Translations under genes and position numbers: made by a program
Origin: Aulostomus chinensis
Lineage: Eukaryota; Chordata; Actinopteri; Syngnathiformes; Aulostomidae
Direction: 5' to 3'
Assembly: GCA_037954235.1 (NCBI GenBank)
Contig: JBBMOA010000020.1
Location: forward strand, 19,376,677-19,440,676
DNA length: 64,000 bases
The notes under the pieces: model-generated
Seen by the model: the letters and a program-made list of their open reading frames with translations, nothing else
The model's database searches: none
Told to the model about the DNA's origin: nothing
Part shown: piece after piece, positions 45,607 through 54,506 of the stretch
Layout of the letters: the number at the start of each line of letters is the position of its first letter
Numbering within the stretch: the stretch's first letter is position 1

Positions 45607-47826
45607 GTGAGTTCATGTTTTATTTCAATTTTTTTTTTTTTGAAATTGGAAATGACCAAATAAACTTTGATGCTTTTTAGTTGATAACATATATTACAAC
45701 TCGTGAATTTCTTTTCTGCAACTTAATATATATAAAAACATGTCACGTGTCTCTAGATAAATATTGCCAAGAAGTTAATGGGGGCCAACCTGCACGAGAG
45801 GAACATTGTCGAGATCTATTCATGCCGGAAAAAGTTCCTGGGTTGTGGGAAGAACCTTATGGTGTTCGAGAAGGTAGACATCAGCCTGGGACAGTACCTT
45901 GTCCAACGGCAGGCCCCTATGCGTCTCCAGGATGTGAGGACTGTCATGCAACAGGTAAAATAATTGACAAATAAGCATTTAAGTTTCCAAATGTAATCCT
46001 CTGAATTGTATTTCTCACCTTATAATTGTTGTAGACCAGCATTATGTAGTCAGGCTGCCCATTTGCCTGTTCCATTGTTCACAATTTCTTAAAAATAAGT
46101 TTTATGGTTCTTTCCAGATGGCCACAGCATTGTCAGCCCTCAAAGGCGTGAGGGTGATCCACACTGATGTGAATCCATTCAACATCATGTTGGTGGATCG
46201 AGTGCTGCAGCCCTTCAAGATCAAACTGATGGAGTTCGGCTCGGCTGTGGACAGATCTAGAACTGGACAGGTCAAGATTCAGGAGTTGGCTTCCTTCAAG
46301 TAAGACCTACAGAAACATTCATCTCTCTTTTACCAGACTGTTCTGTTTTGGCATTTTCTGCTGTTAGTGTCAAGTTTATCGCTTTGGTTGATTATTATCT
46401 TAATAAATGATGAAATGCCTTTCCTCCACACTCAGGGCTCCAGAGGTCATTCTTGGATTGCCCTACTCCCAGGCCCTGGACATCTGGTCGCTGGGCATTG
46501 TGATGGCATCCATGATTTCAGGCATGGAGCCTTTCAAGGGAAGAACAGACGACGAGCAAGTAAGTTGTGTATTATAAGTGGACTGGCTTTCCATCTTCTA
46601 TTAATTCTGTAGGGAAGCTCTCTTCATATACCTGAGAGACTGTGTGTGTATCAGTTTAGACTATCAATCAGCCTCGTCCCCTCTTGATGTCTCTGGACTG
46701 TGGGAGGAAGCTGGAGTACCAGAGAGAACCCACACAGGGAGAACATGGAGACTCCACACAGAAAGACCCTGTGCTGGAGCCGGGACACAAAACCCGAAAC
46801 CTTCATGCTGTGAGGCGACAGTGCTGACCGCTGCACCACCGCGCCGCCACGATACTGTGTTAAATTTAAAGACAATCAGATGAATAATTGCCCTTTACCC
46901 ATTAAAAGTGTCCAGTTTTGTTTTAATTAATTTCAGGATCTCCTTGAGGATGCATATACATCGAAGTATGCATGTTACCACGTGATTGTGTGTTGTCCTG
47001 CCGTGACTAATGGGAGTAAATTGTCAACCATGAAATAATGCCAATGTTTCTTTTTCTCCAGCTGCAAGATTACGTCACACTCCTGGGACAACCACCAGCC
47101 CGTCTCCTTAAGTGGGGAAGGGAAACGAGTAAATACTTTAAAAAGACAGCTTCCGGTCGCTGGAAATTCAAGGTGAATACTCGATCTTTCAAATTTTAAC
47201 ATTTGTTTCAATCGTACCATTATTTTCTAAACAGCTGTTAAAGTTTCGTAATCATGAGCTAAAACATGTTAATTTTCTTTTTAAAGAAATTGGCAGCATA
47301 TGAAAGTTCAACAAGGCGAATTAAAAGGGTAAGTGCTCATGGAGAGAGAGGATGCTAAAAGGTGAATTGGATGTTTGTCTTGTTGTGATCTTTAAAAATG
47401 AATTTGGTCGCTGCTTAATTTTTAAAAAATTTTTTATTGCTATGCCAGAGTCCAGAAAATGAGACGGACATTGATGAGTGGGTGGAGTGCATGGACCTGT
47501 TGAGGAAGATGCTCAAATGGTGCGACAGGGAAAGGATTACACCCGACGATGTCCTCAAACATCCATTCATCACCGGGATTTACACCAGCAGTGACTCCAG
47601 TCCCAGCATAGAATCAGGCAGTGACCAGGACCATCAGGCAAACAATTGCATCCCGGATGCTGCTAGTGGCAGAGTCCGAGACTTGGACAGTGACCAGGAC
47701 CCAGAAACAGTCAGGGAAGAAGCCCAAGACTCAGACGATGATGGAGTATCAGAAGTAAACAGTGATGGGGTCATAGAATCAGAAAGTGAGCAGGACTTAG
47801 AAGCAGCTGACAGTGATACTGACTGA
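45445..47826 (+). CDS. HIPK-like protein kinase with degenerate catalytic motifs, complete 398-residue gene in seven exons
   Basis: Exons 45445-45606, 45757-45954, 46118-46299, 46436-46559, 47062-47172, 47287-47328 and 47449-47826 join in frame with GT/AG introns. The product resembles homeodomain-interacting protein kinases: VAIK (K43), an alpha-C glutamate (probably E54), HTDVNPFNIMLVD at 135-147 against HADLKPENIMLVD in HIPKs, EFGSA at 159-163 against DFGSA, APEVILGLPY at 182-191, DIWSLG, a C-lobe resembling HIPK (LLRKML, RITP, HPF), then an acidic serine tail of about 75 residues. The DFG aspartate is glutamate, the catalytic-loop lysine is asparagine, the SRYYRAPE activation-loop tyrosines are absent (ASFKAPE), and the glycine loop is weak (SGNYGD). 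The HRD-type aspartate D137 and asparagine N142 remain. It lacks the long HIPK C-terminal regions. The start MGNLTS fits N-myristoylation. Activity is uncertain; a pseudokinase or weak kinase is likely. Confidence 0.9.
45757..45954 (+). CDS. HIPK-like gene exon 2 (residues 55-120)
   Basis: The acceptor ctctag precedes 45757 and the donor gtaaaa follows 45954. It encodes the rest of helix C, the hinge region (LMVFEK, matching LVFEM of HIPKs) and the start of the C-lobe, ending in VMQQ as in HIPK VLQQ. Confidence 0.9.
46118..46299 (+). CDS. HIPK-like gene exon 3 (catalytic loop and degenerate DFG)
   Basis: The acceptor tttccag precedes 46118 and the donor gtaaga begins at 46300; the lysine codon before APE is split over the junction. 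It carries HTDVNPFNIMLVD and MEFGSA. This exon holds most of the residue changes that suggest altered or lost catalysis. Confidence 0.92.
46436..46559 (+). CDS. HIPK-like gene exon 4 (APE and helix F region)
   Basis: The acceptor cacactcag precedes 46436 and the donor gtaagt follows at 46560. It encodes APEVILGLPYSQALDIWSLG, the best-conserved stretch of the kinase, matching the HIPK pattern of APEIILGLPF and DMWSLG. Confidence 0.92.
46661..46849 (-). mobile_element. SINE family 1, 5' half, antisense in intron 4 of the HIPK-like gene
   Basis: Minus-strand copy of the tRNA-like head and first body segment; the 3' half and tail are missing. It lies wholly inside the intron between exons 4 and 5 and does not disturb coding. 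Confidence 0.82.
47062..47172 (+). CDS. HIPK-like gene exon 5
   Basis: The acceptor tttttctccag precedes 47062 and the donor gtgaat follows 47172. The 37 codons include LGQPPARLL, matching the HIPK pattern QTQGLPAEYLL, followed by a TSKYF element like TTRFF. Confidence 0.88.
47287..47328 (+). CDS. HIPK-like gene exon 6 (14 codons)
   Basis: A small phase 0 exon between the acceptor tttttaaag and the donor gtaagt. It encodes a basic segment ending IKR within the C-lobe insert. It keeps the frame between exons 5 and 7. Confidence 0.8.
47449..47826 (+). CDS. HIPK-like gene exon 7 (end of kinase fold, acidic tail, stop)
   Basis: The acceptor tatgccag precedes 47449. The first 45 or so codons finish the kinase C-lobe (LLRKML, RITPDD, HPFITG). 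The rest is a serine/aspartate/glutamate tail with three imperfect repeats around SGSDQD, DSDQDPE and ESEQDLE, and a TGA stop at 47824-47826. The tail has several S/T-D/E-x-D/E contexts typical of CK2 sites (inference). Confidence 0.9.
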   Translation, partial: SPENETDIDEWVECMDLLRKMLKWCDRERITPDDVLKHPFITGIYTSSDSSPSIESGSDQDHQANNCIPDAASGRVRDLDSDQDPETVREEAQDSDDDGVSEVNSDGVIESESEQDLEAADSDTD

Positions 47827-48837
47827 TGGAGTCTAGAATCCATAAACAGTCAATGACAGACTCCACAGTGGCCAAGCCCCAGAAGCTGACAGCGGCCAGA
47901 TATGAAGTGAGGAGTCCATCAAGAATGCTGAAACGTTAGCTTCCACTTCTGAGGACTCGGACTCCAGCTGAGGACACCAATTCCATCTCTGCTCTTGTGT
48001 ATCGCTTACAGCATGGATCTGAAAGAGCAGAGATAGGTTTTTTGGTTGCGTGGGTTCTTGTTTCCACTGAAGCCAGGACCTGGTAGAAAACACTTCAGGT
48101 GGTTTGAACATTTTCTTATTCCTTTTTGTTTTACGACCATAGAACTGCAAAGAAGATTGATCGGACTGAATGGATTGATCGATTGCCTTCAGCTTGCGTA
48201 CTCTGTTAGCCCAAGCTGTCGTGAAACAAAAAAAAGAATATAAATATTACTTGATTGTGCGTCACATATTTGAGGTTTCACTAGTGTTTTTATATAAAGA
48301 GACCAGTCACAACAAATCTAAAAAGGGGCCTGGGGGGAGAATCCAGCATTATATTAAGTATTTGCTCTTAATTTTATGCTCATGTTATCTTTTTCTTTTT
48401 CTTTTTTTTTTGGTATTCTTAGTAAACATTATCTTTTGGTGTTTTCTCATAGTTCCAAGTAAATTCACTCTCAGTTCTATAAGTTGGTGTTCATTCTTAG
48501 CACTATGCTAGCAGTGTACTTGAGACTTCACTTTTCTAAGATTACCTTAGCTTTTGGTGGTTGGTCTTAGCTCTGAGCTAACATTATCTTTCGGTGTTTG
48601 CTGTCTCAGTTGCACATCCACATGGAAACATTTTTCCCTCAAAAGCCTGTATATTTCATAACTGAAGCAGACTTTTTTTGGAATACACAAAGTGTCTCCT
48701 TGGGACAAAACTGTACCATCAGTGGTCCTTCTAGTTTGAGTTTTGGCCGAGAGTAAGACGGCAGACTTGATGGCTGGATTTTATGCAGCTGGTGAGGCCG
48801 TGCTTGTCCCCAACACACCTGTCTCCATTAAGGCAGT

Positions 48838-48839
<2 letters not shown>

Positions 48840-48883
<44 letters not shown>
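48840..48883 (+). repeat. (CA)n microsatellite downstream of the HIPK-like gene
   Basis: About 21 CA units, ending just before a candidate AATAAA signal. Confidence 0.95.
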
Positions 48884-48886
<3 letters not shown>

Positions 48887-48887
<1 letters not shown>

Positions 48888-48949
48888 ATAAAAGGGTAAA
48901 CAGGGGTGATACAATTAACTCAATGTGGAGGGGGTATCAGGAGAATAAA
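48887..48949 (+). terminator. Candidate poly(A) signals for the HIPK-like gene
   Basis: AATAAA occurs at 48887-48892, just after a (CA)n tract, and again at 48944-48949. These are the first canonical signals I found downstream of the stop and imply a 3' UTR of about 1.1 kb. A non-canonical signal nearer the gene cannot be excluded. Confidence 0.3.
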
Positions 48950-50330
48950 TAATGCTTCCCGGGGATGAAGAGATAGTTCCACAGGAATAACGGAATAGCA
49001 GGCCACAGAATCACTGAATCAAGCCCAACAAACAGTCACCAGATATCGAATCAGGACTCCCATCTGTAAAAATGAACATCAGCTTCCAGGTAGCTCAGTG
49101 AGTCTGTCACTGGTTGTCTCTACGGACTTCAAATGGTCTCAAAGTCCTCTCACCATGGATGATTAAATCTTATGTTTGTGGGAAGTTTTATCAGTTTACT
49201 CTAAGTATAATTCTTCTAGTGGCTTGGTTAATCCTCACAATAACATGAAGCGGGAAAAGGATTCATTATAATCTACTTGGTGTGCCAAAAGGTACTTCAT
49301 AAAAGTTTATTTTGCAATAGGAGTTTGTCACAGTGAGTACTTGAGGTCACTAGAGGAAGAATGCTGCAGGCATTTTCAAAGCCCTCGTCGCTATGTGAGC
49401 CAACTGCAACCTTCAAGGTAGCAAGTTCGGAACTTGCAAGGTTTGGATCGAGCTGTAAAATAAATTGCATTTTGTTTTTTGTTTTTTAGGTTACTTCAAT
49501 GTGTACAATAAATAGAAACAAGTTTTCTAAGAAGATCCTGACTTCTTTAATTTGCAAAGGCATCATTGCTACATTCCAGTCCTACAGCTGCCCATGACTA
49601 CGATGGTTTGCACGCAGAAATACAAACGAGCCGGATCTTTTTGTCTTTTTTTTTTCCCTATCACGGTAACGGATTGAGCCAGACTTTTCCTCTTTGCTGG
49701 CACATCGTAATGGAGAGGTGTCTGACTATGCGAGACTGCATAATTAATGATGGAAGTCTCTCGTGAATTTCAAGTGCAAACAAAACAACAGATGGTTTAC
49801 GGTGGAAGATTATTTCTCACGCTTATTTACAAAAGACACCAGAACAGCTGCATGTCGAACAATGCTAACTTTAACCAGTAAAGTTGTTTTAATCAGGGAT
49901 TCAAAGTGTAATTTCATGAACTGATAAAAGTACAAATTTAACAGGAAATCATTTATCACTAACATTATTTATGGTGAATGACTTCCTATATTCAGATTTT
50001 CACACGTCTGAATTCAGATACATAATCTGCAGCTCCCCACTCTCCGAACACTCTTGTGACCAAATACTATGAAAACCACCGGGACAATTACTGAGACACA
50101 TTGACATGAAAATGTAATTATAATGTCATTAAATGATAATTAAAAATGCGACCATCACAATCCCAGCGGGGCCACTAACTCCGCACTTGCAATTTGCTAG
50201 CTCAGTGGTCTACGTGTCCTGTGAGGTACATGTAGTTGTTGGGAACTTGTCAGCACCGACATTCCCCGAAACACCAACTCAGTAAATGTAGTTTACAGCT
50301 TCACTGTTTTATTGTGAAATTATTTGCATG

Positions 50331-50536
50331 AGGGGCAGCATGGCCCAGGCGTAGAGTGGCTGTCTAGCAACCAAAGGGTCGCTGGTTTGATACGGAACCC
50401 CTAATTGCTCCTAATGGCCCTGCAACAAACTGGTGACAGGTGAACTCTTCCTCTTGCCCAGTTTCAGCTGGGATAGCCACCCCCCCCCCCCCCCGGGCCC
50501 CTTAACGGATAAGCAGTATAGAAAATGGATAGATTG
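50331..50536 (+). mobile_element. tRNA-derived fish SINE, family 2, internally deleted
   Basis: Head GGGGCAGCATGGCCCAGGCG and tail GCAGTATAGAAAATGGATAG are present, but about 40 bases in the middle are missing. ATTATTTGCATG at 50319-50330 and ATTATTTGAATG at 50537-50548 look like a target duplication with one change. Confidence 0.78.
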
Positions 50537-51319
50537 ATTATTTGAATGCACACAAAAAATAAAAATAAAAACATCAGTACACCCTAAATTCTATCTATAA
50601 AACTGGGTGATGTAAGGAAATTAAATCCCAGTTTGTTGTTTATTTGGATGACTGATTTTTTTTTTTTTTTTGTATACTCCAATCTTTTAACCAGCAAATG
50701 CACTGCAGCGATCCTGCTCTAGGAACTAGATTTTGTGCAAGCAGGCTTTCTCAGTGCAGTGGGCTCCATTTGAATTACTGTAGAGGTTGAACCTGTGTTA
50801 CTTCTTTGATGAGGATGAGAGAAACCAAGTTCAGCCAAGGAGGAGGCAATTCTCTCTCAAAGTTTCTCCCATGCTCATTCGCCAGCAGCTGTTTGAAAGC
50901 TTGCCTATCAACAGCGGGCATCTTTCTTCTTTCCTCTCCAAAGTATACGCAACGCTGAACAATTCTGTGAACAAGTTTGGTTGGTTCTGTTTGGGTAATT
51001 CAGACGGATCAGGCCGGATACCGGCTTACCATGATGAGTACATTAAAGTAGTATGCATTTAGCGTGGTACTTGAAAATGTCCCATACACGTCACCTGGGT
51101 GCAGTAATGGGAAACAAGAACTTTTACATGCTTGCGTTAAGAAAAAACATCGCATCGTCTCAAATTATCTGTGCCTTGGCCAGAAATGCTTGCGCTAACG
51201 GTCAACTAGCTGTATGTTCTGTGACAGCATGAGTGGAAAACTACTCTGTAGTCGTCATTCCAACAGAAATACCACATTGCGTTGTACTGAGTAGTTCCTT
51301 AATGGGTGCTTTTCACTGT

Positions 51320-51465
51320 GGCCTTACTTGACCTTTGACCTGCAACATCTTTTCAGTTCATCCTTCAGTCACAGAGGACATTATTGTCAAAGAAATACCC
51401 GCAGGGTGATCCTGAGATATTGTGTACATGTGGGTTGATCTTAACCTTTGACCACCAAAGTATTT
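51320..51465 (+). repeat. TGACCTTTGACC repeat, cluster 2
   Basis: TGACCTTTGACC at 51329-51340, TTCAGTTCATCC and a second TAACCTTTGACCACC at about 51,442. Two decayed units of roughly 113 bases. Confidence 0.62.
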
Positions 51466-53733
51466 TCATATTCTGTATTTTTCTTTTCAACATTTTGTGC
51501 TCCAAAACGCCCTCAAAGTTTACTTTCGGAAGACATGAAGTTTAAAAATGAGGGAAAAAACATTTTGCATATGTGCCCTCTTGCCAAAAATTGTTTGCGT
51601 CCCTGCTCACTTCTGTGGGTGAAAGTCTAGAAGTCAGGAGTGAGCGAGCTCAGCAAAGCAGAGTGAATTTCAGACCTCCAATATTCATGTGCACCATGGA
51701 TAAAGTTAGATTACATTACATTACATTCGGTAATAAAGAAGCAAACCACTCCGATTAGCAGCAGAGATAAAAGTAGCCTGTAAGTAAAAAAGTAGTAGTG
51801 CACATATATACAAACCTGTATAGATAAACAATAGAGCCCGAAATGTTACAATTTGAAGGATCATAACATTTTCCTGGAGGAGTTACCATGGCAAAGGAGA
51901 ACTGAAATAAATATTCATTAATACGTCACAATAACCTTGGATGTTATTTTTTTGTAACCCCGCCCAATCTCACGTCAAATATCATAATCACATCATGCTT
52001 TCTCTTTCCCTCTGCCTTTCCAAGCAAGTATAGAAAAAAAAAACAGTCTACATTGTTGTAGTTGGTATTTCTAGACCTTACAATTGGCTGAAGAGAACGT
52101 CGTCTCCAGAACATGAAGAATATGTGGAAGAATCACTCAGGCAAATGGAAAAGTAAACAGCCGTGGGTGGTGAGAGTATTAGAAGAGATTAAAGAGGTGG
52201 CAGGCTGCGGGGCTGCCCCAGCACCATTAGCATCAATACCATCCTGGCTTTAGAGCAAAGGCGACACGCTGCTCCTAAGCCCTGCTTCTGGGGCCCCTCG
52301 CCTCACTCCAGATGTGTGACTCCACTAAGCTCACCAATATCCAGCAAGCGGGGTGATAGAGGTAAAACATCCACCATTTCATGCTTGAAATGGGGGTTCG
52401 GTGTGTTGGTTATACCGTCATTAGCGGGGTGTTTATCTCGCTGGAAACACGTCATCGCTCACGAGGATTTTTAAATTCCAGATTAAAATTAGCAGTGAAA
52501 ATTCAAATCAGCCGCATCCTCTTAACCTGGACTGGACTTCTTGAATAATACGGCCCATAAGACTCCACATGAGTTGTCAAAGGAGGCACGCTTTTGGGGG
52601 CGGGGGGGTTGATGAGGATCAGTCATTGCTGCAGTATTACTTGCAAGGCAAACACTGCAAACACTCAACTTTGATTTTCTCCCCCCATCTCTTCAAATGG
52701 ATGTTGGTACTGTATTTGCAGACCTTAATGTTTGTACTTCTTTAGTCACTGATTCAGCCACAGAATTGACAAAAATTTGACTTTCAGTATTTGGGATATG
52801 ACTTTTTGTCAGCCAAACCCGTGTTTTGTACCGGCTTAAAAATAAAAAACAATTACGCACGATGTTCAGGAGAGATCACCATACCCCTGGAACCCCTCTG
52901 CCCCGGGGCTGAAATCTCATTGCAGTATTTATGCTAATTATCATGAAATAATATCTGTAGATGCTAGCTGGTACACCAGGGCCTTCCCCAAGGTTGTATG
53001 ATGCTGTTGTATCACAATGTGATACTAATTATTTTGCACGTCTGTTTTACTTTGCCATACTATTACGATAAAATGAGGGAGGGAGGGGAGAAGAAAATGA
53101 AAGTTTTTGATATTCAAAATATGTGTGTGTAGATTGATTGCCAATTAGAGAGGCAGGCAACACTTCCTTGGTTCAGGTTAAGGGACAAGTATTGACGCCC
53201 CAGGCCCTCGCGCTGTGCCTTTGTCTGTCTGGGACTTTTTGATAGGCTGCACACAGGCATAGACCGCTCTCTTATTTGCACTCCTCTGTTATTTCAGACG
53301 GAGCTGCTTTTTGAATGCAAAACAATATCTTCAAAAGGTGACAGTGGATTGAACCCCTTCAGCAGGGGAGGATTTTCTATCAAATCTGGGATCAGTTCAC
53401 CTTCGCGCCCTGCTCAGAACCAACCATCTCAAAGTTTCACTTTCAGACCAAACTTCAGATTAGGATCCAGACTCGTTGGGGTGACGTCTGAGCGCATCGG
53501 ATGAATTCCAGTGAGAGTCATTATCTTTACCCTGTGACGTCACGGGTCTGGTTGTCTTGGCGGAGTTAAACAGATACAGTGAGAGAGAGTGAGAGACAAT
53601 GATCGTCAGAGCAGGATGGATCATCGACTGCGATGTGGTGATGTATCGCTGAGCGAGACGATGGTGTCACCTGGTTATATTTAGATCTCGCATGAAGAAG
53701 CACATTCGACATGGTCCAAATATCACTTCCTGC

Positions 53734-53752
53734 CTCCACTAGGTGGGGCTAG
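53734..53752 (+). promoter_or_regulatory. Candidate CTCF motif (weak)
   Basis: TCCACTAGGTGGGGCTAG has one changed base in the GGCGC part. Confidence 0.3.
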
Positions 53753-53860
53753 AGAAATTATTACTGCATTTATAATGTTGCTGTACATCATGTGACGACA
53801 ACACTGTGCACTTTGTATGTAAATCAAATGACGTTTGTTACATCAGGCTACCTTCCTGTA

Positions 53861-53879
53861 ACCCCAAGGTGGCGCTATT
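53861..53879 (+). promoter_or_regulatory. Candidate CTCF motif
   Basis: ACCCCAAGGTGGCGCTATT carries AAGGTGGCGCTA, close to the CTCF core, plus orientation. Confidence 0.4.
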
Positions 53880-54154
53880 CAGACTGGGATTCATCAAACT
53901 CGTAGTTTGGGTTTGTTTTTGTTTTTTTTGCATAATCCTGCTGACAGAAAAACACCAGTGAAAACATGACCTCCCTGCTGGAGGTAAAAACAAAACAAAA
54001 CAATTTAATTATCTAGTTTCATTAAGTTTGAAATGTTGGTATTGAGATACAATACATGACATTCTATCTATTAGAGTTTATCATCCAGCAGCAAAACAAG
54101 CTGAGCAATTTAATATGCAGACTTAATTTATCACATGGATTGTGTGTAGGCCCA

Positions 54155-54493
54155 TCCATCCATCCGTCCGTCCATCCATCCATCCATCCATCCATCCATC
54201 CATCCATTTTCTATCTCTTATCCTGTCAGTGGGAGGGTGGAGCCTATCCCAGCAGCCTTCAGGTGAGAGGTAGGGTTCACCCTGGACAGGTCACCAGTCC
54301 ATCACAGAGCCTATCAATCAGCCTCGTCCCCTCTTGATGTCTTTGGACTGTGGGAGGAAGCTGGAGTACCAGAGAGAACCCACGCAGGAACAGGGAGAAC
54401 ATGGAGACTCACACAGTAAGATCCCGTGCTCCAGCACGAACCTGACCGTGCTAACCACCCGACAGTGCTAACCACTGCACCAACACGCTACCC
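54155..54493 (-). mobile_element. SINE family 1 on the minus strand with 13-bp target duplication
   Basis: The (ATCC)n tail at the left and the tRNA-like head at the right are bounded by perfect GTGTGTAGGCCCA repeats at 54142-54154 and 54494-54506. This is direct evidence of insertion by target-primed reverse transcription. Confidence 0.9.
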
Positions 54494-54506
54494 GTGTGTA
54501 GGCCCA

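Larger units (their letters stand above)
47827..50318. other. 3' flank of the HIPK-like gene
   Basis: The first 150 bases resemble the acidic-tail coding sequence (see findings). About 48,410-48,600 has faint repeats of TTATCTTTTGGTGTTT-like words. GCAAGTTCGGAACTTGC near 49,420 is a short palindrome. No further gene. Confidence 0.4.
50549..54141. other. Intergenic
   Basis: Holds repeat cluster 2 and two CTCF-like motifs. About 52,430-52,560 and 52,900-52,970 contain ATTTATGCTAATTATCATGA and other homeodomain-type words and look like possible conserved elements. The 91-codon frame at 50787-51062 has no recognised domain. Confidence 0.4.

Noticed and set aside
50787..51062. 91-codon frame with mixed composition
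   Set aside because: No family recognised, no flanking splice sites in the right places, no neighbours supporting a gene.
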